Shown here piece by piece: positions 35,971 to 46,071 of a stretch of DNA of 64,000 bases. The position numbers and the translations under genes are program-made. Every line of letters starts with the position of its first letter. Position 1 is the first letter of the stretch. The DNA comes from Siminovitchia fordii DSM 16014 = CIP 108821 (GTDB taxonomy: Bacteria > Bacillota > Bacilli > Bacillales > Bacillaceae_C), in assembly GCF_000374565.1 (NCBI RefSeq), contig NZ_KB894694.1, positions 62,001 through 126,000 of the forward strand, read 5' to 3'. The notes under the pieces are model-generated. The model ran no database searches and had not been told where the DNA came from. It saw only the letters and a list, made by a program, of their open reading frames with translations.

Positions 35971-36624
35971 TTACATCGGTTTATAATCCGGGTTTTTCCA
36001 CTCCATTAAAGCTGCGTATTTTAATGACTCTGCATCTGTCGGCAAATAGTTTGGCATGATTGCCCTGAATTCAAACCCGTTCTTCAATTGGAATGTCATG
36101 ACGGGATCATAGATTTCTCCGCTGACTACCTTTGCGGCATATTGTTCCGGAGTCAATTCATTTGCATGTTTATGATAGTTTGGAATACGCCCCCCGAAAA
36201 GGATGCTTTCCAAGTTAAATTCCTGTGCAATGGCCCTTCTGGCCTGATATAAACGCTTTCCAATTTTCAGTCCCCTGTATTCCGGGTGTACAACCACTTC
36301 TGTTCCATAAAGGTTTTTACCTTTTGGATTGTGGTTCTTTATATATCCATTATCTGAAATTTCATCGAAATCATGTTTTACGCCATACTCCTCAAAGTTT
36401 ACAATGACACTTGAACATGAACCTACGATATTTCCATCCTCATGTTCTATAACCACCTGGCCTTCAGGAAAAATTTCAATCTGACTGGCCAAATGCTCAG
36501 GCTTGAATGGAATGTTCGGATCCCCGAATCCGATGGCTGCCATCTCATTTACTTTATAGATGTCGTCTAAGGTCATTAATCTTGCTCCTGCTGCTTCTAT
36601 AGCTTTTTCGAACTGCGTTCCCAT
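35971..36624 (-). CDS. GNAT N-acyltransferase, stand-alone YhcX-type domain
   Basis: A 217-residue GNAT protein. The CoA-binding region is VVVHPEYRGLKIGKRLYQARR, and the distinctive later motifs GGRIPNYHKHANELTPEQYAA, YDPVMTFQLKNGFEF and LMEWKNPDY mark a subfamily shared with the genes at 47528 and the N-terminal half of 52733. GGAGG precedes the ATG. It lies between the dehydrogenase and permease genes under a sigma-54 promoter. The acceptor may be a polyamine or omega-amino acid; that is inferred from neighbours. Confidence 0.8.
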   Translation of the reverse strand: MGTQFEKAIEAAGARLMTLDDIYKVNEMAAIGFGDPNIPFKPEHLASQIEIFPEGQVVIEHEDGNIVGSCSSVIVNFEEYGVKHDFDEISDNGYIKNHNPKGKNLYGTEVVVHPEYRGLKIGKRLYQARRAIAQEFNLESILFGGRIPNYHKHANELTPEQYAAKVVSGEIYDPVMTFQLKNGFEFRAIMPNYLPTDAESLKYAALMEWKNPDYKPM

Positions 36625-36686
36625 AGACAGCCCCTCCTTTTTTAATGGGATTGTGCGTAAAATGATTTACGCACAATCCGTAATCT

Positions 36687-38108
36687 TTAATTTTCGTAAA
36701 TGGATACGAATTTTTCTTCCAAATACTCTTCCAGACCAAATTTTCCGCCCTCTTTACCCATTCCGCTCTCTTTGATACCGCCGAATGGAGCTTGAATGAC
36801 GATAGGAGCCGGATCGTTGATACCAATGATTCCAAACTCGAGTTCTTTCATCATTCTCAAGCCGCGGCCCAAGTCTTTTGTATAGCAATAAGCTGCAAGT
36901 CCGTATAATGTATTATTTGCTTTTTCAACGATTTCTTCTTCACTTTCAAACGTGAATACCGGTGCGATTGGACCGAATGTCTCTTCCGTCGCGATGACCA
37001 TGTCTTCTGTAGCATTTAAAATGACAGTCGGTTCGAAGAAATATCCGTTTCCTTTTTCGTAATTGAAAACGTTGCCTCCTGCAATAACTTCAGCGTTATG
37101 CTTCACGGCATCTGCCACTTGATTTTTCATTGTCTCAAGCGCCTTTTCGTTGATTAATGGCCCAACGTCCGTTCCCTCTTCCAATCCATCACCGATTTTC
37201 AGCTCTGCAGTACGTTTAGCAAGCTTTTCCGCAAATTCCTTGGCGATGCTTTTATGTGCATACACACGGTTCGTACTGATGCATGTTTGACCGGAGTTTT
37301 TGAATTTGGAAAGCATGACACCTTCAATCGCAAGGTCAATATCCGCATCTTCAAAAACGATGTAAGGAGCATGTCCGCCCAATTCCATCGACACTTTTTT
37401 CATTGTGTCCGCTGAGTCACGTACTAATTTTTTACCAATAAATGTAGATCCTGTGAATGTAAGTTTGCGCACATCCGTGCTGGATGTCAATTCTTTTCCG
37501 ATTTCTTCAGCAGGTCCGATAACAAGGTTTACAACGCCCTTTGGAAGTCCTGCTTCATGGAAGCATTCAAACACTTTGATGGCAGATAGTGGTGTCTGCA
37601 ATGCAGGTTTAAGGACAATTGTACAGCCTGCTGCAAGTGCTGGAGCGATTTTCCTTGTAATCATCGAAAGTGGGAAATTCCATGGTGTGATGGCTCCGCA
37701 GACTCCAACCGGCTGTTTGATGACCATCAGGCTTTTATCTTGGTGGGAAGCAGGAAGCACTTCGCCATAAATTCTTTTCGCTTCTTCCGCATACCAGTCA
37801 AGATAGCTGATTGCGCTGAGCACTTCTCTTTTTGCATCCGGAAGCGGTTTCCCATTTTCCAATGTAATAATCTGTGCTAGCTCGTCCACTCTTTCTTTCA
37901 TAAGCTTAACTGCTTTGAAGAGGTAGGCGCTTCTTTCATTACCTGTTGTTTTTTTCCAAGTCTTAAAAGCTTCTTTTGCTGCTGCAATCGCCGCTTTTGT
38001 TTCTTCTGCACCACAAACCGAGATAGTGTCAATCACTTCAAGCGTCGCCGGGTTCGTGACTTGCTCTTTTTGGTCTGATTCATGCCATTCTCCATTAATG
38101 TAATACAT
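36687..38108 (-). CDS. gabD: succinate-semialdehyde dehydrogenase-like aldehyde dehydrogenase
   Basis: A 473-residue NAD(P)-dependent aldehyde dehydrogenase. The pattern ITLENGKPLPDAKREVL followed by YLDWYAEEAKRIYGE is typical of GabD. The catalytic glutamate is in MELGGHAPYIVFEDADID and the nucleophilic cysteine in NSGQTCISTNRVY. GabD oxidises succinate semialdehyde to succinate, the last step of GABA and putrescine breakdown; related enzymes also accept 4-aminobutyraldehyde derivatives. It is first in an operon driven by the sigma-54 promoter at 38199-38214. Confidence 0.85.
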   Translation of the reverse strand: MYYINGEWHESDQKEQVTNPATLEVIDTISVCGAEETKAAIAAAKEAFKTWKKTTGNERSAYLFKAVKLMKERVDELAQIITLENGKPLPDAKREVLSAISYLDWYAEEAKRIYGEVLPASHQDKSLMVIKQPVGVCGAITPWNFPLSMITRKIAPALAAGCTIVLKPALQTPLSAIKVFECFHEAGLPKGVVNLVIGPAEEIGKELTSSTDVRKLTFTGSTFIGKKLVRDSADTMKKVSMELGGHAPYIVFEDADIDLAIEGVMLSKFKNSGQTCISTNRVYAHKSIAKEFAEKLAKRTAELKIGDGLEEGTDVGPLINEKALETMKNQVADAVKHNAEVIAGGNVFNYEKGNGYFFEPTVILNATEDMVIATEETFGPIAPVFTFESEEEIVEKANNTLYGLAAYCYTKDLGRGLRMMKELEFGIIGINDPAPIVIQAPFGGIKESGMGKEGGKFGLEEYLEEKFVSIYEN

Positions 38109-38198
38109 GGTAAATCTCCCTCCACTCCGATTTTCGATTGTTTATTTGTTAGTTTTCGTAATGATGGAATCATTAAGGGTACTGCCTAACATTACTCT

Positions 38199-38214
38199 TG
38201 CAATAATCATGCCA
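38199..38214 (-). promoter_or_regulatory. sigma-54 promoter of the gabD operon
   Basis: On the minus strand TGGCATGATTATTGCA: GG and GC elements with exact ten-base separation, matching TGGCAC-N5-TTGCA at all but one position. It lies about 90 bases before the gabD start and just downstream of the sigma-54 activator gene. Confidence 0.88.
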
Positions 38215-38330
38215 GCACATTATTGTCATGTCCAGCCAGTGAAAACGTCATCATTATAAAGCCCTTCATTATCATTTAGTGTTAAAGCCCTTTCATTCTA
38301 TCAAGAACTTATTCTTTTCGCAATACCTTT

Positions 38331-38349
38331 ATTCATTATTGCATAAATC
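38331..38349. promoter_or_regulatory. candidate enhancer site for the sigma-54 activator (gabD)
   Basis: ATTCATTATTGCATAAATC, about 117 bases upstream of the -24 element. The same ATTCA-N4-TGCAT pattern occurs upstream of the pot and nhaC sigma-54 promoters, which suggests a shared binding site for the activator encoded at 38379-40508. Confidence 0.55.
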
Positions 38350-38378
38350 TATTCACGTTCGAGATCATCTAATCAAGT

Positions 38379-40508
38379 TTAGCGGATTCCGACATTATCG
38401 CCTTCCCGTCTTTTATTCACAATTTTTTGGTATTTCCTACTAACAGAGGATTGGCTGATTCCGAGCGCCGTTGCCGCTCTCGTTGTAGTTTTATATATAT
38501 TCATCGCTTGGGTTATTAGCTGTTCCTCCACCGCTTCAAAAGCTTCCTGCAAAGGCATGATATTAGTAATGATCGGTTTAACCTTTGTCATCGGCTCATT
38601 TAATTTTAATACTTGCCCAACGACGCTGGCATCTATTATTTCATCATCAGCCGTTACAACCAACCGCTCGACAATGTTCTGCAATTCCCGAATATTTCCG
38701 GGCCAAGTGTATGCCTCCAGTAAATTGAGAGCATCAGGCGTTAAATGATAGTTGCTCTCATGCTGTTCATTAAATTGCTTCAAAAAATGAAAAGCAATCA
38801 GCGGAATGTCCTCGTGCCTTTCCCTTAATGGCGGGACATGAATAGGAATGACATTCAACCGGTAAAACAAATCCTCGCGAAACGCTCCTTCCGCCACCAT
38901 CTCCCTCAGATTCGTATTTGTCGCCGCTATTATTTGCACGTCAACAGAAAAAGTTTGAGTGCTTCCAATAGGAGCCACCTCCCTTTCCTGCAGGACACGA
39001 AGAAGTTTCACCTGGAGCCTGAGGGGCAGTTCCCCAATTTCATCAAGAAATAGAACTCCCTGATCAGCCTGTCTAAAATAACCATCTTTACCGCCAGGAT
39101 CGGCACCGGTGAAAGCGCCCTTCACATAACCGAAAAGCTCACTTTCAAGAAGCGCTTCGGGGATCGCTCCGCAATTCACTTTTAAAAACGGGCGCTCCTT
39201 ACGCCCCCCCAATTGATGAATGGCATGGGCGATCACTTCTTTCCCGACACCTGATTCCCCTTGGATCAGTACGGTTGATGAGAATTTAGCCACTTTATGA
39301 ATCTGTGCCACAATGTCTTCCATTTTCTGACTGCGGTAAATCAGCTTCCGGCTTAATTTTTCCTGCATCTTCATCTCATCAAGCTCTTGTTTGTACTGAG
39401 CGGAAATTTTCTTCATCTCGCGAAGCTCATCACGAAGACGGGTCGCTTCTGTAATATCACGAGAAGCCACGATGATTCTTTCAATTTCCCCATTTTCGTC
39501 AAGCACCGGATTTCCGACTGCCAAGACCTTTTTACCTGCCGGGGTTTCCTGTACTACAGAAACTTTTTTCTTTTTTTCTATGACAAGCCTTGTCACCGAA
39601 GGCATAAATCGCCCCTGCTTTTCAAGCTCCATAATATTTTTTCCGACCAGATCTTTCAGGTCCACTCCCCAGAATTCAGGAATGGCGTTTTCACTGTATC
39701 TGATCAATTCACCTTTTGGATTCACCACGAGGATTTCATCATAAATACTGGATAGGATAGCATTCAGATCCTTGTTCAAGTTTTTGACTGATTCAAGCTC
39801 CATTGCCATCTGCTCGACCATCGGGAGATCCTGAACAATGATAATGATTCCTTCCACATTTTTTTCGTCATTTACAATCGGGCTGTAATCGACAAGAATA
39901 CCGGACTCGTTGGTGACTTGTATCTGGTTTAATACGGTTTCCCCTGTCTGAAAAACATGCCTTAAATGACCGGCGTCAAAAATCGTTTCAGCCGGATAAT
40001 TTAAAACCTGTCCCACTTTGAGGCGGGTCATTTCCAAGGCAGATTCATTGCAATCGACTATCATTCCATGATTGTCAATAATGAAGATCCCCATCGGGAT
40101 GGACATAAGCAATACTTTCAGTATATTGGCATCTTCATTTTCCTGCCTGAAAAGCTCGACAATCAAATCTTCGCGAAGTACATACCCTGTTATTGAACCG
40201 CTTTCATTTTTAATTAAAGATAGTTCTTTTCCTAGCACCTGGAAGATTGAAGAAAAAGATAGGTTTTCGGACAGTGTACTCAACTCGGTAACCGGCATGG
40301 CATAACGTCGGATTTGTTCTAGCTCCCCATCTTCGCGTTCACTCACCGGAAGATCTTTTAAATAAATATAGGAAGTCACCTTTCCGCCTTCCTCCAAAAA
40401 TATAAACCGGTTCTTTTTATCAGACAAAAGTGCGCGCCATTCTTTCTGAGGCTGATCAACAGAAAGCTTGACTAATGATTGAATAATATCTTTCGATATT
40501 AAAAACAC
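38379..40508 (-). CDS. sigma-54-dependent transcriptional activator with PAS domains
   Basis: A 709-residue enhancer-binding protein. Residues 1-130 form a CBS- or PAS-like input region, then two PAS domains (about 130-225 and 240-355, the second with a coiled linker). The AAA+ domain has Walker A GESGVGKE, the sigma-54 contact loop GAFTGA, Walker B VLFLDEIGEL and arginine finger segment FREDLFYRLNVIPI. A Fis-type helix-turn-helix at the end reads AATALGISQSSVSRKY. GTG at 40508 follows GGGGGAG. It is divergent from potABC and upstream of gabD, both with -24/-12 promoters, so it very likely activates them in response to a small ligand. Confidence 0.9.
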   Translation of the reverse strand: MFLISKDIIQSLVKLSVDQPQKEWRALLSDKKNRFIFLEEGGKVTSYIYLKDLPVSEREDGELEQIRRYAMPVTELSTLSENLSFSSIFQVLGKELSLIKNESGSITGYVLREDLIVELFRQENEDANILKVLLMSIPMGIFIIDNHGMIVDCNESALEMTRLKVGQVLNYPAETIFDAGHLRHVFQTGETVLNQIQVTNESGILVDYSPIVNDEKNVEGIIIIVQDLPMVEQMAMELESVKNLNKDLNAILSSIYDEILVVNPKGELIRYSENAIPEFWGVDLKDLVGKNIMELEKQGRFMPSVTRLVIEKKKKVSVVQETPAGKKVLAVGNPVLDENGEIERIIVASRDITEATRLRDELREMKKISAQYKQELDEMKMQEKLSRKLIYRSQKMEDIVAQIHKVAKFSSTVLIQGESGVGKEVIAHAIHQLGGRKERPFLKVNCGAIPEALLESELFGYVKGAFTGADPGGKDGYFRQADQGVLFLDEIGELPLRLQVKLLRVLQEREVAPIGSTQTFSVDVQIIAATNTNLREMVAEGAFREDLFYRLNVIPIHVPPLRERHEDIPLIAFHFLKQFNEQHESNYHLTPDALNLLEAYTWPGNIRELQNIVERLVVTADDEIIDASVVGQVLKLNEPMTKVKPIITNIMPLQEAFEAVEEQLITQAMNIYKTTTRAATALGISQSSVSRKYQKIVNKRREGDNVGIR

Positions 40509-40604
40509 ACCTCTCTCCCCCTTCCACTTTTGTCAGTTTCTGTCGGTTCCCTTTCCTAATTATAGCAGAAAAATTTCATTGAGCTATGTATTGTTTCATT
40601 TTTT

Positions 40605-40641
40605 ATTCAAAAATGCATTATCCAGGTATTCGCTGCATAAC
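40605..40641. promoter_or_regulatory. candidate enhancer sites for the sigma-54 activator (pot)
   Basis: ATTCAAAAATGCATTATCC at 40605-40623 and a near copy ATTCGCTGCATAAC at 40628-40641. An inverted TTATGCAAAA lies further on near 40709. They stand about 80 to 180 bases upstream of the potA sigma-54 promoter, a normal enhancer distance. Confidence 0.5.
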
Positions 40642-40786
40642 TTTTATCATTTAAAAAAATTCAAACAACAACTTAACCGTTCTCTCTTTTATTCTTTCCC
40701 GAATAATTTATGCAAAACATCATAAGTCCTTCTCCTTTTCACAAGATTTTTACTTGTCTTAATTAATAGATTGGGCATGAAACTTT

Positions 40787-40802
40787 TGGCACATAACTTG
40801 CA
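40787..40802 (+). promoter_or_regulatory. sigma-54 promoter of the pot operon
   Basis: TGGCACATAACTTGCA matches the TGGCAC-N5-TTGCA consensus at every position. It lies 75 bases before the potA start and is divergent from the activator gene. Confidence 0.93.
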
Positions 40803-40877
40803 TTAATATTAAATAAGTTTCGTCGACACATAATATTCAGACAAAAAAGCAACTAAGACTAAAGGAGTGGTATTATT

Positions 40878-41948
40878 TTGAGTGAACTAATGGTGAAATT
40901 GAACAATGTCGTCAAAAGCTTCGATGACAATGTTGTAGTAAAAAATATTAACATGGACATCAAGGCCGGGGAGTTTCTCACCCTTTTGGGGCCTTCAGGG
41001 TGCGGAAAGACTACAACTCTTCGGATGATTGCCGGATTTGAACAGCCGACTGACGGTGAAGTCATTATAGATGGGAAAGAAGTAAGCAATATCCCTCCAC
41101 ACAAGCGGGATGTTAACACAGTTTTCCAAAGTTACGCCTTATTCCCTCATATGAATGTAACTGATAATGTAGCTTTTGGTCTTAAAATGAAGAAAGTGGA
41201 CAAGGATGATATTAAGCGCCGCGTAATGGAAGCGCTTAAATTAGTTCAACTGGAAAGTTTCGCCGAGCGTAAACCCGACCAGCTCAGCGGAGGACAAAAA
41301 CAACGTGTCGCCATAGCCCGTGCTCTGGTAAACAGTCCAAAAGTACTACTCCTAGACGAGCCGCTTGGAGCGTTGGACTTAAAACTCCGAAAACAAATGC
41401 AGGTTGAATTGAAACATTTACAACAGAAACTCGGTATCACCTTTATCTATGTTACACATGATCAAGAGGAAGCCCTGACCATGTCTGACCGGATTGCTGT
41501 CATGAATGGGGGAATCATTGAACAACTTGGATCACCAGATGAAATATACGAGCGCCCTGCGTCACGCTTTGTTGCAGATTTCATTGGTGAAACGAACTTG
41601 TTTGAGGGCAAGGTTGTTGAGTTGGATGAAAAGCATGCGTATCTCGATCTTTCAGGTCACAAAATACCGATCGTTCCTACAAATCCAGTATCTCTGGATG
41701 AAGAAGTTTCAATGGCCATCCGTCCAGAAAGGATACACCTTCACAATGAAACGAACGGATCCGATTTTGCCATTCCAGGAAAAGTCGTTGAACATATTTA
41801 TGTAGGCTCTGTCATCAAAACTGTCGTTTCCCTTCCCGGCGGCTATCAAGTCACAGTCAACGAAACCCCAGAAGTGGCTCATTCCTTCAACGTTGATCAA
41901 GACGTATATGTAAACTGGGAGCCTGACAAGGCGGTGATCATTGCATGA
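40878..41948 (+). CDS. potA: polyamine ABC transporter ATP-binding protein PotA
   Basis: A 356-residue ATPase of the spermidine/putrescine importer type. Walker A is [12 protein letters not shown], signature [15 protein letters not shown], Walker [12 protein letters not shown] and switch histidine in THDQEEAL; the final 120 residues form the TOBE regulatory domain. TTG at 40878 is the start, with AAAGGAG upstream. Its stop overlaps potB by four bases. It powers uptake through PotBC with one or more of the PotD-type receptors nearby. Confidence 0.92.
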   Translation: MSELMVKLNNVVKSFDDNVVVKNINMDIKAGEFLTLLGPSGCGKTTTLRMIAGFEQPTDGEVIIDGKEVSNIPPHKRDVNTVFQSYALFPHMNVTDNVAFGLKMKKVDKDDIKRRVMEALKLVQLESFAERKPDQLSGGQKQRVAIARALVNSPKVLLLDEPLGALDLKLRKQMQVELKHLQQKLGITFIYVTHDQEEALTMSDRIAVMNGGIIEQLGSPDEIYERPASRFVADFIGETNLFEGKVVELDEKHAYLDLSGHKIPIVPTNPVSLDEEVSMAIRPERIHLHNETNGSDFAIPGKVVEHIYVGSVIKTVVSLPGGYQVTVNETPEVAHSFNVDQDVYVNWEPDKAVIIA

Positions 41949-42862
41949 TGGAGACCAATATTGCACCAGGAGATAAAGCAACTGCAGTATCAAAGAAAAG
42001 GAAGCGTCAGAGCGGAAGGTTATTCGGAATGGCGTGGACACTATCGCCTGTTACTTTTTGGCTTGTACTGTTTTTTATATTTCCGCTTCTTTTTATCTTG
42101 CTGATCAGTTTTGCCACAAGGGGACTGTATGGAGGTGTGGAATACACCTTTACGTTTGAAAACTATACCCGTTTTTTTGATCCCCTTTATTTGAAAATCT
42201 TATGGGATTCCCTGGTCATAGCAGGTTTTACAACTATTTTATGCCTGGTCTTCGGCTATCCTTTTGCTTATATCATTGCAAGATCGCCGAAGAAATACCG
42301 CGCATTTTTGATTATGCTTGTCATGGTCCCATTCTGGACAAATTCACTTGTCAGGACATATGCATGGATTGTACTTTTACGCACAGAAGGGGTCATTAAT
42401 ATCATCTTAATGAAGATAGGCATTATTTCCGAGCCCCTTGCCATGCTGTATAACCACGGAGCTGTAATGGTAGGATTGACATACACACTGTTTCCGTTCA
42501 TGGTATTGCCGCTTTATGCTTCCATTGAACAATTGGATAAATCACTGCTGGAGGCATCCAGTGACTTAGGTGCGAAACCTTGGCAAACGTTTACAAGGAT
42601 AACTCTTCCTCTCACAATGCCGGGAGTAGTTGCTGGAGCCCTGCTTACATTCATCCCTACCCTCGGATTGTTCTTCATTCCGGATTTAATGGGAGGGTCC
42701 AAATCTCTCTTGATCGGAAACCTGATTAAAAACCAGTTCCTAACAGCAAGAGATTGGCCGTTCGGATCTGCAGCATCCATGATTTTAATGGTGCTTACAT
42801 TAATTTTCATCCTTATTTACTTAAGGATCGGCGGCAATAAAAAAGGACTCGAGGTGTTGTAG
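41945..42862 (+). CDS. potB: polyamine ABC transporter permease PotB
   Basis: A 305-residue permease with six membrane helices and a basic N-terminus (VSKKRKRQSGR). The coupling loop is LEASSDLGAKPWQTFTRITLP, shown here in part as EASSDLGAKPW, typical of PotB. It overlaps potA and is followed directly by potC. Confidence 0.9.
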   Translation: MMETNIAPGDKATAVSKKRKRQSGRLFGMAWTLSPVTFWLVLFFIFPLLFILLISFATRGLYGGVEYTFTFENYTRFFDPLYLKILWDSLVIAGFTTILCLVFGYPFAYIIARSPKKYRAFLIMLVMVPFWTNSLVRTYAWIVLLRTEGVINIILMKIGIISEPLAMLYNHGAVMVGLTYTLFPFMVLPLYASIEQLDKSLLEASSDLGAKPWQTFTRITLPLTMPGVVAGALLTFIPTLGLFFIPDLMGGSKSLLIGNLIKNQFLTARDWPFGSAASMILMVLTLIFILIYLRIGGNKKGLEVL

Positions 42863-43636
42863 ATGAATCTTCGATTAAAAAACTTGCCATCGATTCTTTA
42901 TGCATTGATTATTTACAGCTTTTTGTATGTTCCAATTATCATCTTGATCGTATTTTCTTTTAACAAATCAAGATTAAATGCTGTGTGGACCGGCTTTACA
43001 TTTGAATGGTATGGAAAACTGATGCAAAACAGCGACATCCTGGCAGCAGCCAAGAACAGTTTGACAGTCGCTTTCGTCTCGACTATCGTTGCTACAATGA
43101 TCGGTACAGTCGCAGCCGTCGGTATGTACCGGTTCCATTTCCGAGGCAAGACCGCGCTTGATGGTATGCTGTATCTTCCCATTGTCATTCCCGAAATTGT
43201 CATGGGGATTTCTTTACTGGCCTTTTTCGCGCTCGTTAACGTCCCTCTGGGAATTACGACATTGGTTATTGCTCATATTACGTTTTGTATTCCGTTCGTT
43301 GTCGTTATTGTCAGGGCAAGATTGGAAGGCTTCGATCCATCAATGGAAGAAGCTGCAAGGGACCTTGGAGCCAACGAATGGCACACCTTTACAAAGGTGA
43401 CGCTGCCCATTATAGGCCCAGGTATCATGGCTGGTGCGCTATTATCTTTTACACTTTCGATTGATGATGTAATCATTAGTTTCTTCGTCGCCGGCCCAAG
43501 CAGTACAACATTGCCTTTGAAAATTTTCTCAATGGTGAAGTTCGGTGTTTCACCGGAAATCAATGCACTTTCCACTTTAATGCTAGTCATTACCTTATCG
43601 ATCGCAGTGTTCGCTCAACTCAGACTAAACAAATAA
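42863..43636 (+). CDS. potC: polyamine ABC transporter permease PotC
   Basis: A 257-residue permease with six helices. The opening YVPIIILIVFSFNKSRLNAVW and the coupling motif MEEAARDLGANEWHTF are those of PotC. The ATG stands immediately after the potB stop, showing coupled translation. Confidence 0.9.
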   Translation: MNLRLKNLPSILYALIIYSFLYVPIIILIVFSFNKSRLNAVWTGFTFEWYGKLMQNSDILAAAKNSLTVAFVSTIVATMIGTVAAVGMYRFHFRGKTALDGMLYLPIVIPEIVMGISLLAFFALVNVPLGITTLVIAHITFCIPFVVVIVRARLEGFDPSMEEAARDLGANEWHTFTKVTLPIIGPGIMAGALLSFTLSIDDVIISFFVAGPSSTTLPLKIFSMVKFGVSPEINALSTLMLVITLSIAVFAQLRLNK

Positions 43637-43663
43637 TTAACAAAGCCAATTCAATATAATATA

Positions 43664-43687
43664 GCCGGTACTTTCCCAAGTACCGGC
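43664..43687 (+). other. intercistronic hairpin between potC and the first binding protein gene
   Basis: GCCGGTACTT pairs perfectly with AAGTACCGGC over a four-base loop, with no T run after it. Such hairpins often protect or process the mRNA so that binding protein is made in excess over the permease. Confidence 0.6.
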
Positions 43688-43734
43688 CAATTAAGGCGAA
43701 AAGAATTCTCAAAAATAAAAAGGGGGTAAATATT

Positions 43735-44835
43735 GTGAATTTTACAAGAAAAAATAACAAATATATCATCCTATTGATTTTGACATTGATTGTCGGTTTC
43801 GGCTTGGCAGGATGTGGGAAAAGCGGATCATCAGGAGAGAAAGCCGGTTCAGAAAACGGCGGTGAAGGAGATCTATCAGGCGAGCTGAATTTATTTATCT
43901 GGTCTGAATACATGCCTGATAAGATACTCAAACAGTTTGAAGAGGAAACCGGAGTCAAAGTCAATTACAACGTTTATTCATCCAATGAAGAAATGCTTGC
44001 CAAGATCAGCGCTGGTGCAGCAGGTTATGATCTCTCGGTGGCAAGTGATTACATGGTTGAAATAATGAAGAAACAAAACCTGCTTGAAAAGGTGGACAAG
44101 GAAAACATCACCCATTTTGATCATCTGGATCCTGAATTTTTGAATCAGGAATTTGATCCGGATAATGAATATTCCATTCCATATATGTGGGGGAATGTAG
44201 TGATTGCCATCAATGAAGATACAGTTAAAAAAGAGGTTACAAGTTTTGAAGATCTATGGGATTCTGAATTTAAAAACTCTCTAGTTGTACTTGATGACCA
44301 AAGGATTCTAATTGGTATCGGTAATAAACTTCAAGGCGAGTCGATGAATGCAACCGATCCCAAAGTCATTCAAAAATCCAAAGAACTGTTGATGGATTTA
44401 CTTCCAAACATCAAGGCATTTGATAGCGATAGTCCAAAAACAATGTTGGTAAACGGTGAAGCCAAAGCAGGGATTGTCTGGGGCGCAGAGGCTTATTTGG
44501 CGGAAAAAGAAAACCCCTCCATTAAAACCGTACTTCCTAATGAAGGATCAAATATTTGGATGGACAACTTCGTCATTCCTGTAGGAGCACCAAATAAAAA
44601 GAACGCAGAAGCTTTTATCGACTTTATTTTAAAACCAGAGATCAGTGCACAAATTATCGAAGACTTCCCTTATGCAAATCCGAACCGTGCAGCACATGAA
44701 CTGATTGACGAAGATATCATGACACACCCTGCTGTCTATTCCAACGAAGAATTCTTGAAGAAGAGCGATATTTTCAAAGACATTGAAGACGCCATCCTGG
44801 AATATGACCGCGCTTGGTCTGAAATCAAGCAGTAA
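43735..44835 (+). CDS. potD: polyamine-binding lipoprotein, PotD type (1)
   Basis: A 366-residue solute-binding protein. The lipoprotein signal ends GLAGC; the mature domain opens GELNLFIWSEYMPDKIL and has VNYNVYSSNEEMLAKISAG, LVVLDDQRILIGI and NIKAFDSDSPKTMLVNGEA. These are PotD/PotF landmarks. The tail ends YDRAWSEIKQ. GTG 43735 follows AAAAGGGGG. First of three tandem binding protein genes after potABC; most similar to number 3. Confidence 0.88.
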   Translation: MNFTRKNNKYIILLILTLIVGFGLAGCGKSGSSGEKAGSENGGEGDLSGELNLFIWSEYMPDKILKQFEEETGVKVNYNVYSSNEEMLAKISAGAAGYDLSVASDYMVEIMKKQNLLEKVDKENITHFDHLDPEFLNQEFDPDNEYSIPYMWGNVVIAINEDTVKKEVTSFEDLWDSEFKNSLVVLDDQRILIGIGNKLQGESMNATDPKVIQKSKELLMDLLPNIKAFDSDSPKTMLVNGEAKAGIVWGAEAYLAEKENPSIKTVLPNEGSNIWMDNFVIPVGAPNKKNAEAFIDFILKPEISAQIIEDFPYANPNRAAHELIDEDIMTHPAVYSNEEFLKKSDIFKDIEDAILEYDRAWSEIKQ

Positions 44836-44887
44836 AAAAGTAATATTTTTACGATACTTTGGAGCTTTCCATAGGAGGAGGCGTTGT

Positions 44888-45970
44888 ATGAAAAAGCAGA
44901 ATGGCAATATTATCGTAGCCATGGTCTTAGTCTTCCTGATGACAAGTATTTTTTTATCAGGATGCGGAACAAATAATACTTCTGGCGGAAAAGAATCAAA
45001 AGAGTTGAATGTTTTTAACTGGACAGAGTACATTCCGGAAGTCACCATTAAAAAGTTTGAGGAGGAATATGGGGTAAAAGTGAATTACAGCATGTTCTCA
45101 TCCAACGAAGAAATGCTGGCTAAGGTTGCAGCTGGCGGGGGCGTATATGACCTTACCATGGCAAGCGATTATATTGTCCCTGCCATGGTTGAGCGCGATA
45201 TGATTGAACCGATTGATTTATCGAACATTCCAAATTTCGATAACCTGATAGCCGACTATATTGACCAGGATTTTGATCCCGGGAATAAATATTCTGTTCC
45301 ATTTATGGGAAATACCTTATCCCTAGGCGTCAACCCGGATTCAATTGGAATGGATGTGTCAGAAATTAAAAGCTATACCGATTTATGGAACCCGAAATTG
45401 AAAAATAAATTGGTTGTCTTGGATGACCAGCGCATGATTATCGGGATGATCCTTAAGTCTCTCGGATACAGTGCAAATGATACAGATCCAAAACATCTCG
45501 AGGAAGCGAAGAAAAAGTTGGTGGAACTCCTTCCAAATATAAAAGCGTTTGACAGTGATAGTCCTAAACAGATGATGGTAAATGGGGAAGCTTCCGGAGG
45601 CCTTGTATGGGGACCGGAGATCGCTTTGGCCCAAAGGGAAGGAGCGAACTTCGAGACCATTATTCCTGAAGAAGGTCTTCTTATTACAATGGACAACTGG
45701 GTTATACCGAAGGATGCCAAAAATAAGGAGCTGGCAGAGAAGTTTATCAACTTTATTTTAGAGCCAGAAATCAGTGCGGAAATTGCCCAACACCAGCCAT
45801 ACATCAATCCAAACAAGGAAGCCCGGAAGTTGATTGACGAAGATATTCTTAATAACATTGCCATTTATCCGCCTGACGAAGAAATTGAGCGCCTTGAGTA
45901 TATCGAGGATATCGGTGAAGCGATCCAATTATATGACCGCGTCTGGTCGGAAGCAAAAGGATCTCAATAG
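44888..45970 (+). CDS. potD: polyamine-binding lipoprotein, PotD type (2)
   Basis: A 360-residue paralogue with lipobox FLSGC and mature start KELNVFNWTEYIPEVTIKKF. ATG 44888 is used because AGGAGGAGG lies just before it; a longer frame to 44783 overlaps the previous gene. It keeps LVVLDDQRMIIGM and NIKAFDSDSPKQMMVNGEA but differs in the pocket region (PFMGNTLSLGVN in place of PYMWGNVVIAIN), where PotD aromatic residues bind the ligand. It may therefore bind another amine. Confidence 0.88.
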   Translation: MKKQNGNIIVAMVLVFLMTSIFLSGCGTNNTSGGKESKELNVFNWTEYIPEVTIKKFEEEYGVKVNYSMFSSNEEMLAKVAAGGGVYDLTMASDYIVPAMVERDMIEPIDLSNIPNFDNLIADYIDQDFDPGNKYSVPFMGNTLSLGVNPDSIGMDVSEIKSYTDLWNPKLKNKLVVLDDQRMIIGMILKSLGYSANDTDPKHLEEAKKKLVELLPNIKAFDSDSPKQMMVNGEASGGLVWGPEIALAQREGANFETIIPEEGLLITMDNWVIPKDAKNKELAEKFINFILEPEISAEIAQHQPYINPNKEARKLIDEDILNNIAIYPPDEEIERLEYIEDIGEAIQLYDRVWSEAKGSQ

Positions 45971-45973
45971 TCC

Positions 45974-46006
45974 AAAGTATGGAGGGAGTTTCTTCCTCCA
46001 TACTTT
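45974..46006 (+). other. intercistronic hairpin between binding protein genes 2 and 3
   Basis: AAAGTATGGAGG pairs with CCTCCATACTTT across a nine-base loop. It is not followed by a T run; a partial terminator or mRNA stabiliser is likely. Confidence 0.6.
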
Positions 46007-46071
46007 AAGATTAAATTAATTGATTATTTTAAACTTACAAACAACCCACATTCAGCGAAAGGAGTAAGTAA

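Noticed and set aside
38557-40305. Several plus-strand frames opposite the sigma-54 activator gene
   Set aside because: They are antisense shadows of a gene with clear AAA+ and helix-turn-helix motifs.
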